Source: Coriobacteriaceae bacterium (lineage in GTDB: Bacteria; Actinomycetota; Coriobacteriia; Coriobacteriales; Coriobacteriaceae). From it: DNA of 14,601 bases. Within the stretch, counting starts at the first letter, position 1. Each line of letters begins with the position of its first letter. Positions 1 to 6,757 of this stretch are shown in pieces. The notes below the pieces were generated by a model. That model ran no database searches and was not told the DNA's origin. It worked only from the letters and a program-made list of their open reading frames with translations. The stretch spans positions 1 to 14,601 of the forward strand of contig CABJFQ010000022.1 in the NCBI GenBank assembly GCA_902364975.1, written 5' to 3'. The position numbers were made by a program, and so were the translations under genes.

Positions 1-10
1 TGACTATTAG

Positions 11-121
11 CGGCTAAAATCGCCCGGCGCTAACAGCATCGAGGATCTGTACGGAAGGCCGCTCGAGGGCTCGCCAGTGCCCTACGTCTGGCTCGACGCG
101 ACCTACGTCAAGGAGCCCACT
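11..121 (+). pseudogene. IS256 (mutator) family transposase fragment
   Basis: Read from base 11 in frame, the peptide contains DLYGRPLEG then VPYVWLDATYVK, which matches the conserved region of IS256-family transposases around the first catalytic aspartate of the DDE triad (the D of LDATY). Homology stops around base 121, and the frame then runs through unrelated sequence to a stop near 211-213; an in-frame stop lies at 8-10. Only about 30 recognisable codons of a roughly 400-codon gene remain, so this is a dead scrap, possibly continuing poorly conserved to the left of the window. Its base composition is clearly more G+C-rich than the genes to the right, which suggests that it reflects the host genome or another donor rather than the polysaccharide locus. 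Confidence 0.6.
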
Positions 122-161
122 CTTCTTCGAGATTGTTTTCCGCAAGATAGCCAAAGCAATA

Positions 162-251
162 TCATTCCAAAGGCGTATTTAAAACCCAGCCCCACTGGGG
201 CGTAGCGGTAGTGTGGTAGTAGTTCAGCCACCAGGCCAGTGATATCGTCCT
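162..251 (-). pseudogene. possible C-terminal remnant of an integrase-core (IS3/IS481-like) transposase
   Basis: On the minus strand a frame ending with TGA at 162-164 reads LAWWLNYYHTT, then PQWGW, then LNTPLE and stop. The spacing of WL-YY, QxGW and TPLE resembles the extreme C-terminus of rve-type transposases (pattern YYN..R.Q..LG..TP.E), although the usual Asn and Arg are replaced. No upstream domain can be read in this frame. The call rests on about 25 residues and is tentative; another minus frame over the same bases is also open, so the coding assignment is not secure. Confidence 0.3.
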
Positions 252-258
252 AATAAAT

Positions 259-405
259 TTAACGGGTTAAAGGGCTAGCAAAAACCGATACATCATCTGC
301 ATTATGCATTACAAAATGATGCGTAACTACACACCACATCGAAATTAACCTAAATGGCTCGATAATGGAATTACGCTCTTTTGTAATGGAGTCCTCCGGC
401 TGATT
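259..405 (-). other. 48-codon open frame without a clear start, unidentified
   Basis: A minus-strand frame runs between a TAG at 406-408 and a TAA at 259-261 without a stop. It begins NQPEDSITKERNS and contains MWCVVTHHFVMHNADD. No family is recognised, there is no convincing ribosome site, and the frame lies within IS debris. It may be the translated edge of an insertion element or a fragment of a vanished gene. It is listed because it is the most coherent reading frame between the IS remnants and the first intact gene. Confidence 0.2.
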
Positions 406-661
406 CTATTATCTGTTCTACATTATTAATACAAAACTATTCGACCACGACATAACAGCTGAAACAACGTTGCAGCCGGAGCAGGGATATCGCCTCCATT
501 GACAAGCAAATGGCAACCCGCGATGAGAATCATCGGATTTGGTACCGATCCAGACCTCAGCAAAGGGTATAAGCAACGTTTGTATAAGGCAGATTTCCAC
601 TTTCCTCAACTAGCAACATTGAAGAACTAAAAGTAAACTGAATCAAATAATTGTATCAAGC
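406..661. other. gene-free stretch, decayed sequence
   Basis: No frame on either strand gives a recognisable protein. Short minus-strand pieces such as HLLVNGGDIPAPAATLF appear in frames interrupted by stops, consistent with decayed coding sequence, but no family can be named. No convincing rho-independent terminator follows the DUF2304 gene here. Confidence 0.4.
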
Positions 662-1018
662 TCAGTCATAATAATCCAACCGATTCTCAAGCTCTTTTTC
701 GAGCAAGGCAATCCTTTGTGTAAGGCTTTTGATTGCCAAAACATGACGGCTCACCGCAACGCTAAGGGATAGAGAGATTGCAAGCAACAGCACAATTGCA
801 CCCAGGAAGAGGAAATTGGCCGGGTTAACAAACCCAATAGCCGTGGAGCAATAAAAAATAAGCTGAGGGAATAAATCACAAAGCAAGGCCGCCATGCACA
901 TTAAAATCCAAAGCAAAGAATACTTAAGAAGCATCTTTCCTTTGGATACGAGTCGAAGAACATAAACGAGGAACCCACCAAAAAAGATGGCTGCCCCAAT
1001 CCTTAGAAAATAATTCAT
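662..1018 (-). CDS. DUF2304 family small membrane protein
   Basis: A 118-residue protein with two to three hydrophobic segments: residues about 5-24, then about 31-60, then about 66-90. A short charged C-terminal coiled-coil-like tail (LTQRIALLEKELENR) follows. The basic patch SKGKMLLKYSLLW after the first membrane segment and the overall length are typical of DUF2304. DUF2304 proteins are usually encoded directly beside a GT2 glycosyltransferase of the dolichol/polyprenyl-phosphate mannosyltransferase type, and that is the case here. Its ATG (1016-1018) overlaps the stop of the glycosyltransferase in the sequence TAATG, which implies translational coupling. The likely role is membrane partner or anchor of that enzyme in making a lipid-linked sugar; the molecular function of the family is not established. 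Confidence 0.85.
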   Translation of the reverse strand: MNYFLRIGAAIFFGGFLVYVLRLVSKGKMLLKYSLLWILMCMAALLCDLFPQLIFYCSTAIGFVNPANFLFLGAIVLLLAISLSLSVAVSRHVLAIKSLTQRIALLEKELENRLDYYD

Positions 1019-1764
1019 TATTGGTCTCCCCTATGGATCCAACACACAAGGACAATAGCAAGCGTAACTTTAATCATGTAGTAGACGGAAGAGAGGAGCC
1101 CAATGGATGAACGCCCGCCCTGGCGCTCATTCATCTTTACAGGTGCCTCCATAACGGGGAGACCAAGCTTCATAGCCAAAGCTATCGATTCCGGCTCCGG
1201 ATAATCATCAGGATAGCTCTTGCAGAATAAGTCGATGGCGTCTTTATTGCAGGCTCTAAAGCCAGAAGTGGGATCGGTGACCGCCTTACCTGTAAGCAAC
1301 TTAAGCAAAAAAGAGAGCCACCTGATTCCAACACGACGCATAAAGGTTGATTGGAAACCGTCGGTCTCGACCAAGAATCGAGAGCCTATCGCCAGACTCG
1401 CCCCACCCTCAATCAGCTTAACAAGCTCAGGTATATAAGAAGGATCATGTTGGCCATCGCCGTCAACCTGAATGTCAATATCATAGCCAAATCTCTGAGC
1501 ATACTTATGCCCCGCCTGGACCGCCCCACCGATACCAAGGTTCTGTGGGAGATCCAATATGTTGACATCATGCTCTCGACAAAGCCTAAGTGTCCCATCC
1601 TGTGAGCCGTCGTTAATTACGACATAGTCATATCCAGCAGCCTTAATTGAAGCAACGGTATTGAGAATGCATTCCTGCTCGTTATAAGCGGGAATAATTA
1701 CCAGAACACGCGGATATCCTTTTGAATCTTTTGTTAAAGCAAATGACAATCGAGTTTCATCCAT
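1018..1764 (-). CDS. GT2 glycosyltransferase, polyprenyl-phosphate glycosyltransferase (DPM1-like)
   Basis: A GT-A fold family 2 glycosyltransferase of 248 residues from the ATG at 1762-1764. Visible motifs are VIIPAYNE (22-29), NDGSQDGT (51-58) and the metal-binding DGDGQHD (101-107), followed by GSRF and TDPTSGFRA, the pattern of dolichol/undecaprenyl-phosphate sugar transferases. A hydrophobic stretch (MIKVTLAIVLVCWI) lies near the C-terminus. It probably loads a sugar onto a polyprenyl phosphate for use outside the membrane. The frame stays open to a GTG at 1825-1827, but the extra 21 residues do not look like family sequence. Neither start has a good ribosome site, so the 5' end may have been disturbed by the events that produced the gene-poor region upstream. 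It is coupled to the DUF2304 gene by TAATG. Confidence 0.85.
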   Translation of the reverse strand: MDETRLSFALTKDSKGYPRVLVIIPAYNEQECILNTVASIKAAGYDYVVINDGSQDGTLRLCREHDVNILDLPQNLGIGGAVQAGHKYAQRFGYDIDIQVDGDGQHDPSYIPELVKLIEGGASLAIGSRFLVETDGFQSTFMRRVGIRWLSFLLKLLTGKAVTDPTSGFRACNKDAIDLFCKSYPDDYPEPESIALAMKLGLPVMEAPVKMNERQGGRSSIGLLSSVYYMIKVTLAIVLVCWIHRGDQ

Positions 1765-2078
1765 TCCAAATAATAGTTGGCCCTTAGCGACGCTCGAAGA
1801 AAATGCGACCCTTACAGTCCAACGCACTGTCTAGTAATGAATAAAGTTTACAGCATCCGGACTAACCATCGCGAAGTTACATCTCAAGCTTGGATATTTA
1901 GTTTGCACGGCTGGCATACAGCTGACGTTCACCTGGAGCCCCCATCTGCCATCGCAAGATACAAATCCGCTGCGGCTCTCGCCCAATTGCGCGGTGCATA
2001 AGACTTCGACGCCATTCTAATCGGACAAAACTGCTCCAACTATCCCCCCCATCCCAACGATAGCCTTAATCTTTGGCA

Positions 2079-2234
2079 CTAGCTTAAAGAAACGCGATCT
2101 GGGTTGATACAGGCGAGGCCAACATGCAGCAGCGACGCGACGCCGGACGCTAGCAATAAATAGGCGCCGAGACCCATGTCGGCCCCAAAGCCAGGCGCAA
2201 TAACAGCGGCGTGCTTCTTGATATTCAGCGGTGC
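2079..2234 (-). pseudogene. putative C-terminal remnant of an integral membrane protein
   Basis: A minus-strand frame between a TGA at 2235-2237 and a TAG at 2079-2081 reads NIKKHAAVIAPGFGADMGLG, then a strongly hydrophobic segment (AYLLLASGVASLLHVGLA) and a short polar tail. The GFG....GAYL..A pattern followed by a terminal membrane helix resembles the ends of several actinobacterial and firmicute inner-membrane proteins with a zinc-ribbon N-terminus, but no exact family can be named. It has no start codon or ribosome site. A longer overlapping frame with an ATG (2017-2238) is rich in Arg, Cys and Trp and looks like an out-of-frame shadow. Confidence 0.35.
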
Positions 2235-2292
2235 TCAAGCGAGCAAATATTCATGAAATAGGAGGAATCGACAATACCAAAATCGGCACTTA

Positions 2293-2356
2293 TATCCAAC
2301 TTCACGCAAAAGCCGAACAAAAGCCCTTGATTATCAACTTCATCCGAACAAAAGCC
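2293..2356. repeat. imperfect direct duplication
   Basis: TATCCAACTTCA (2293-2304) followed by CCGAACAAAAGCC (2313-2325) recurs as TATCAACTTCA (2332-2342) followed by CCGAACAAAAGCC (2344-2356). The 13-base block is identical in both copies; the connecting piece is shorter in the second. It lies just downstream of the GT4 stop codon and may mark a past slippage or insertion event. Confidence 0.6.
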
Positions 2357-2369
2357 AGCCAAGTATCAC

Positions 2370-3515
2370 TTAGCAAATACAAAACGCCTTCTCGACATCC
2401 ATAGCAGTGGCATCCCAGTTATATCGACTTTCAACAAGCGCCCTAGAGTTTCGAGACTGAAGAGAAAGCAGCTCTCGATCATCAAAAAGCCTGCATAATG
2501 CCGAAACCACCTCATCAGATGCCATGGACCGAATTATTGTGCCGTAGCTATCATCTAAGATAAGCTCGCGTGCCCCGCCCACATCTGTTACCACTGCAGG
2601 CGTTCCGCAGGCTGAAGCTTCAAGAAGTACCGTTGAAAAGCCTTCGGAACGAGTTGGAAGACAAAGCACATCTGCTTGCTGAAGTAAGGAAGAAATATCC
2701 TCTGTGTTACATCTCCCAAGCCAAAACAAGTTAGACGAACAGGCTTCCTTGACCTCATTAGCCAGCGGACCATCCCCTGCAAGAACAAAACAAATATCAC
2801 GCTTGGTAATATCTTTTGTGCGAGCCGCCTCAATAATTGAATTAATTCCCTTTTCAGGAATAAGCCGCCCGACAAAAGCTACAACCAAAGATGACTGAGG
2901 GATACCTAATTCAGATCGGAAATCTCTCCCCGAAGAAATACTCCTATAGAATGAGGCATTGATTGAGTTTGAAATGACGCCCTTTGCAGTGATATTAAAG
3001 TGCTGAAGCCATTCAACACTTTTAGAAGAAATCCCATAGAAATCAGGGTCAAACGTCTTTACGCGATCCGTAATCCAATCCTCATATCGGCGCACAAAAA
3101 AATCAAGGAGTGGCTGATTGAAGGAAAGATACGCTGAGCCGTGGTCGAGAACGACAGCCTTAGCACTATGATCCGCAGCAAACCTCAGCCCTTCGAGCGA
3201 GAGAGGGAAAAGTCTCGTGTTTATCAGAACACCATTCCACTCATAATCATCAAGGGTTTGCAGGAGTCGGTAATAATCACTGGTTTTTTTGGGAAGAGGA
3301 AGTCTTCCATCAAGTAACGGAATGCAAGGAAGACGAATTACCTCCAGGCCGTTTTCGACTGAATGACCGACTCCCACGCGCATCGAATCATTAGTAACGA
3401 TAACCACCCTATCGCCGCGTGCAGTCAAGGCGTGAGCGAGACCATCGACAAAATTACCAATTCCACTAAGTTGCGGGTGATAATGGTGAGTGAAAATACA
3501 AATAGAGGAGCTCAT
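2370..3515 (-). CDS. GT4 family glycosyltransferase
   Basis: A GT-B retaining glycosyltransferase of 381 residues. The N-terminal half begins ICIFTHHYHPQLSGIGNFV, the usual acceptor-domain opening with a glycine-rich loop. The C-terminal donor-binding domain shows FVGRLIPEKGI, VLAGDGPL and LCLPTRSEGFSTVLLEA, where E291 and E299 form the E-x7-E motif, then G-TPAVVTDVGG. It is a cytosolic enzyme acting on a lipid-linked glycan at the inner face of the membrane; the sugar cannot be deduced. The start is the ATG at 3513-3515 because GAGG at 3523-3526 sits 7 bases upstream; a GTG one codon earlier is too close. It is the last gene of the wall-glycan operon, 33 bases after licD. Confidence 0.9.
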   Translation of the reverse strand: MSSSICIFTHHYHPQLSGIGNFVDGLAHALTARGDRVVIVTNDSMRVGVGHSVENGLEVIRLPCIPLLDGRLPLPKKTSDYYRLLQTLDDYEWNGVLINTRLFPLSLEGLRFAADHSAKAVVLDHGSAYLSFNQPLLDFFVRRYEDWITDRVKTFDPDFYGISSKSVEWLQHFNITAKGVISNSINASFYRSISSGRDFRSELGIPQSSLVVAFVGRLIPEKGINSIIEAARTKDITKRDICFVLAGDGPLANEVKEACSSNLFWLGRCNTEDISSLLQQADVLCLPTRSEGFSTVLLEASACGTPAVVTDVGGARELILDDSYGTIIRSMASDEVVSALCRLFDDRELLSLQSRNSRALVESRYNWDATAMDVEKAFCIC

Positions 3516-3548
3516 CACATAACCTCATCTGATATAGATGTCATATCC

Positions 3549-4409
3549 TTAATTCTGTGCCGTCCAGACTTCCCCATCTCCAAAGTCGAGCAAGAGCGGA
3601 AGATGGGTATGTCGATTATCCGGTGACGGTATTTTTTTCCAATCGCCATACATCGTTGTAAGATATTTATCCGTCATACGAGGAACAGGGAATTCACTGC
3701 CTTCGAAAACCGCGCTGCTCAGAGGGAAAATCTCTGAAATAGGCACTGGCGCCATATTCGGCCAGCTTAACGTCAGACAGTAATCAGAGACCTCACCCGT
3801 ATTTGAGTCGGCAATACAGGAATCGAACAAATCCTGGTAAGAGCATGCGCCTCGAGAAACCAGTTGTTCCACCACGTGCATAGCAGAACAACCAATTTGC
3901 TCGAGTTGACCAAGGAACCCTTTATGAGGGACAACAATGGAAGAAGAATGATATAAATAAGCTCTTTTCTGTGCAATTGATGCAGTTCGGACTTGCTTTG
4001 CACGAAGGCGTTTATCTGTATAGAGCTGGTCATATGGAAAGATGTCGACAAAAATGCCCATCGAACTGGAAGCCTCTCGAGCCTCTTGATTCTCGAAGCG
4101 AGTTCCATCGCGATACACCTTAGCAAACATCGCAGCATAGCCAGTAGTATTCCGCGATGTATGGAGCGAATATCCTTCCGGTAACCCACCCTCGGCTAAA
4201 GAGCAAAAGCGGTCATAATCTGAACGCATCATTCCGATATCTATATCATCATCCCAAGGGATAAACCCCCTATGACGCATTGCTCCTAAACATGTTCCAC
4301 CGTCAAGCCACCACCTGATGCCGTGCTTAGAGCAGAATGCGGCGACAACCTGAAGGATATCCAATTCAGTGTTTTGAAGCTTTAATAGCGCGTGAGCTTT
4401 AGACATCAT
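3549..4409 (-). CDS. licD: LicD family phosphocholine (nucleotidyl-type) transferase
   Basis: A 286-residue protein, the usual LicD length. The catalytic core is clear: WWLDGGTCLGAMRHRGFIPW (33-52) and then DDDID (53-57), the GG...LG..R..G..PWDDDID signature of the nucleotidyltransferase-fold LicD/fukutin family. Characterised LicD enzymes transfer phosphocholine from CDP-choline to a surface glycan or teichoic acid. With a LicC-LicA fusion, LicB and choline-binding-type proteins nearby, that role is the best reading here, although the family also contains transferases for other phospho-groups. The open frame extends upstream into the flippase gene, but the ATG pair at 4404-4409 is chosen. 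It lies 4 bases after the flippase TAG, a GGGA motif precedes it, and it begins MMSKAHALLKLQ like other LicD N-termini. Confidence 0.9.
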   Translation of the reverse strand: MMSKAHALLKLQNTELDILQVVAAFCSKHGIRWWLDGGTCLGAMRHRGFIPWDDDIDIGMMRSDYDRFCSLAEGGLPEGYSLHTSRNTTGYAAMFAKVYRDGTRFENQEAREASSSMGIFVDIFPYDQLYTDKRLRAKQVRTASIAQKRAYLYHSSSIVVPHKGFLGQLEQIGCSAMHVVEQLVSRGACSYQDLFDSCIADSNTGEVSDYCLTLSWPNMAPVPISEIFPLSSAVFEGSEFPVPRMTDKYLTTMYGDWKKIPSPDNRHTHLPLLLDFGDGEVWTAQN

Positions 4410-4413
4410 CGGC

Positions 4414-5658
4414 CTATCCCTTTTCCCCGAACCATTGTTGCGTCTGTTTCCCCAAAACAGAAGACTGATAAATAAGGCAAATGGCATTGGATATAAGCGC
4501 CGATACAGTAGGGCCATTTAAGCCAAACAGCATTTGCGCAGGAGCCATAACAGCGACAGCACTAATTAAGGACAGCATGCTGCCAACAAATACCCCTCGG
4601 TAATTATCAAGAGAAACCAGCAAATCGTTGACAAACCAAGCGATCCCAGTCAAAAAGGCACAAGCCAACATAGGCTGAAGGAGATCGGTATGTTTAGCTA
4701 TTCCAGCGCCATAAAACAGTGACAGCAATAATTTACCGAAAAAGAAAAGGGCAACTGAAGATATGACACCGACAAAAAAGATGCCAGCAAGTATTTTACC
4801 TATGAGCGAAAAAAAGGACTTTTCTCTAGAATGGTAACGCTCTACTAGATAACCTAATAAAGGATTATAAATATAAGTCGCACCCATTTGGATAATTGCC
4901 ACAGGTGCAGCAACTGATGCATAAATACCCAGAGCAGAATCTCCGAATGAATAAGATAAATACTGCCTGGGAATATTCGGCGCCGCAGAAGCAGCAATGC
5001 CGCCCAGAACGATGGGCAAACAGCTACATAGGAAGGCTCTGACCTTCGCTCCGCTAATTCCAAGCTTGATTGCAGAAATCCGATTTGATCTTGGAAAATC
5101 GTAAATAACTCCAATGCCTATTGTCACTACCGTCATAAGCAACAGTGCACCTTCGAGGCTATTGAAAAATCCAAAGACAAGAATGAATGAAAGGAGAGAG
5201 CCGATGCCCTGCATTATGAGGGATTTCCCAATATAGTCCATCCTATGACCAACCTGATCATTAGCATGCATGACATCAATGACTAAGCCAGCGGTTTTAT
5301 AGAGAGCATACAGAAGAATAGCGGGCACCGTACCAATACGACACGTTGCAATGGAATAGACGGCTAACATTGCAAACGCTATAAACGTAGTAAAGAAACG
5401 AAAAGTCAGGTATTCACCAGCAGAGTTTTTCCTTTCAACATCTGCAATTTGCACCGTGTACATCCTGTATTGGGCTAATTGAGAAAACATGTTGAAAATA
5501 GACATAGCCAGCGAATAAATGCCTGCAGCACTATATCCATCAGACAGCCGAACGACCAAAATGGTGATAAGCCACTGACAGCCTAAATTAGTCAACGAAC
5601 CGACGGTATTCCAGAACATATTAAGTTTAATCGAAAGAGTCTTCTCTGTGGCCTTCAC
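4414..5658 (-). CDS. Wzx-type polysaccharide flippase (MOP superfamily)
   Basis: A 414-residue, highly hydrophobic protein with about twelve to fourteen predicted membrane segments and few charged stretches, the size and layout of oligosaccharide-lipid flippases. The N-terminus (FWNTVGSLTNLGCQWLITIL) and the following VVRLSD.....IYSLAMSI pattern are typical of Wzx/PST proteins. It would move an undecaprenyl-linked glycan from the cytoplasmic to the outer face. The start is a GTG at 5656-5658 with AGAAGGG about 11 bases upstream, a slightly long spacing. It is located between the GT2 and licD, with only 4 bases to licD, as expected for a glycan assembly operon. No polymerase (Wzy) is seen in the window, so the unit may not be polymerised by a Wzy route, or the gene lies elsewhere. 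Confidence 0.88.
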   Translation of the reverse strand: MKATEKTLSIKLNMFWNTVGSLTNLGCQWLITILVVRLSDGYSAAGIYSLAMSIFNMFSQLAQYRMYTVQIADVERKNSAGEYLTFRFFTTFIAFAMLAVYSIATCRIGTVPAILLYALYKTAGLVIDVMHANDQVGHRMDYIGKSLIMQGIGSLLSFILVFGFFNSLEGALLLMTVVTIGIGVIYDFPRSNRISAIKLGISGAKVRAFLCSCLPIVLGGIAASAAPNIPRQYLSYSFGDSALGIYASVAAPVAIIQMGATYIYNPLLGYLVERYHSREKSFFSLIGKILAGIFFVGVISSVALFFFGKLLLSLFYGAGIAKHTDLLQPMLACAFLTGIAWFVNDLLVSLDNYRGVFVGSMLSLISAVAVMAPAQMLFGLNGPTVSALISNAICLIYQSSVLGKQTQQWFGEKG

Positions 5659-5702
5659 AAATATAAGTGCCCTTCTAAACCTGTCGAAATGAGGATACGG
5701 AG

Positions 5703-6638
5703 CTATCTCGCAGCTTTAAGTTCTTTTAAAATCAAAATAAACAGCCAATTCGGCACAAGACGTATAATGATATCTGCTTTAGCGATAGACGGGCAAGCTC
5801 GTCGGTATTTAAGTAAACCAATTATGGAGCGCCGCTCCCTTGCTTCAGCGAACCCCAATATTTCCTTTAGATGCGGTGAATCGGGAAATCTATCGGCAAA
5901 TCGCCTAGCAGTATCAACCCTGTTTTTAACTCTTGTCGAATACCAATCATCTTTTGAAGAAACACCTGCAAGGAATCCAGTTTCGTTACCACCATGTCGA
6001 CGATACTTAACCAAAGGAGTCATAGTAAAGCTGCACTTCCCCAGTTCACTGCAACCCAATGTCAACCACAAGTCATGTGCAGTCGATTCCGGAAAGGGAA
6101 TCATCGACTTCGCCGCACTCGCATCTAACATGAGAGCCATACCAATGCCGTAACATACGCTTGCGGCCTGTACAGTAATATCCTCTCCAGAGCACCAATT
6201 TACTTCCGGCGAATTAGGATGAGCTTTCCTATAACTCTTTACCAGAATATTTCCGTTTTCGTCAATTACCGATCTATCACAAACATCTAGAATTGAGCCT
6301 TCTTCTAGCATATGGTTGAGCGAAACTTCAACTCTATTAGGCTCCCAAATATCATCCTGATCGCAAAGTACTACGTAATCCCCTTCCGCCAAGGAGAGCA
6401 GCGCCTCGAACGATTTGACATAACCGAGATTATTATCACCGTGATAATACCGATAGGCGTTTTTCGTTATATGCGCTTGGATAAACCGCTCTAATGAATC
6501 CGATTCAGGGCAGTCATTTCTAACTAGAAGCGTAAGCGGAAACGTTTGTTTATCTATCGAATCAAGTTGTTCCGCGAAAAACTTAAGATCGGGTTTATAA
6601 GCTGAGAGAAGTACGCATACGCCAATATCATTTCCCAT
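5703..6638 (-). CDS. GT2 glycosyltransferase, rhamnosyltransferase-like
   Basis: A family 2 glycosyltransferase of 311 residues from the ATG at 6636-6638. It opens with VCVLLSAYKPD, has NDCPESDS in the place of the usual N-D-G-S/T loop, and carries DYVVLCDQDDIWEPNRV with the metal-binding DQDD at 93-96. HDLWL and KYRRHGGNETG follow towards the C-terminus, the layout of rhamnosyltransferase-like GT2 enzymes of capsule and wall polysaccharides. The acceptor and sugar are not deducible. The start is uncertain: an ATG at 6666-6668 lacks a ribosome site, a strong GGGAGG at 6655-6660 lies only 4 bases from a TTG at 6648-6650 and 16 bases from the chosen ATG. The chosen start best fits the family N-terminus. 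It lies 44 bases upstream of the flippase. Confidence 0.87.
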   Translation of the reverse strand: MGNDIGVCVLLSAYKPDLKFFAEQLDSIDKQTFPLTLLVRNDCPESDSLERFIQAHITKNAYRYYHGDNNLGYVKSFEALLSLAEGDYVVLCDQDDIWEPNRVEVSLNHMLEEGSILDVCDRSVIDENGNILVKSYRKAHPNSPEVNWCSGEDITVQAASVCYGIGMALMLDASAAKSMIPFPESTAHDLWLTLGCSELGKCSFTMTPLVKYRRHGGNETGFLAGVSSKDDWYSTRVKNRVDTARRFADRFPDSPHLKEILGFAEARERRSIIGLLKYRRACPSIAKADIIIRLVPNWLFILILKELKAAR

Positions 6639-6757
6639 TTCTATTTCCAAAAATCCTCCCAAATTCATTGCTAAAGATTATCAAAGCACCCTCAGTTAAA
6701 AGAAACTCTTTTAAAAATAGAGTATTTATCCCTGTCTCTTAAAACGAGTGCCTAATA

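Larger units (their letters stand above)
1765..2369. other. gene-poor region with remnants between two glycosyltransferase genes
   Basis: About 600 bases without an intact gene, interrupting an otherwise tightly packed minus-strand cluster. It holds an apparent membrane-protein C-terminal remnant (2079-2234) and an imperfect duplication (2293-2356). Elsewhere only short frames occur, for example a 28-codon minus-strand frame starting MASKSYAPRNWARAAAD near 2010. No RNA gene or clear promoter was recognised. Confidence 0.5.

Noticed and set aside
418..609. A 63-codon minus-strand frame
   Set aside because: No family pattern, no ribosome site, and adjacent frames show equally fragmentary peptides, so it is treated as decayed sequence.
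2017..2238. A 73-codon minus-strand frame with an ATG
   Set aside because: Its composition is Arg/Cys/Trp-rich and featureless; the overlapping frame at 2079-2234 gives a sensible membrane segment instead.
4410..4517. Upstream extension of licD by 36 codons
   Set aside because: It overlaps the flippase gene in another frame, does not resemble LicD N-termini, and the ATG pair at 4404-4409 fits spacing and family.
5689..6153. A 154-codon plus-strand open frame
   Set aside because: It lies wholly antisense to the GT2 gene, has no family resemblance and no ribosome site; the minus frame carries all the glycosyltransferase motifs.
6669..6757. Possible terminator or internal promoter between the transpeptidase and GT2 genes
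   Set aside because: Only a 5-base stem (AAAAG...CTTTT) without a proper G+C-rich arm and a lone GATAAT without a good -35 were found, so neither is supported.
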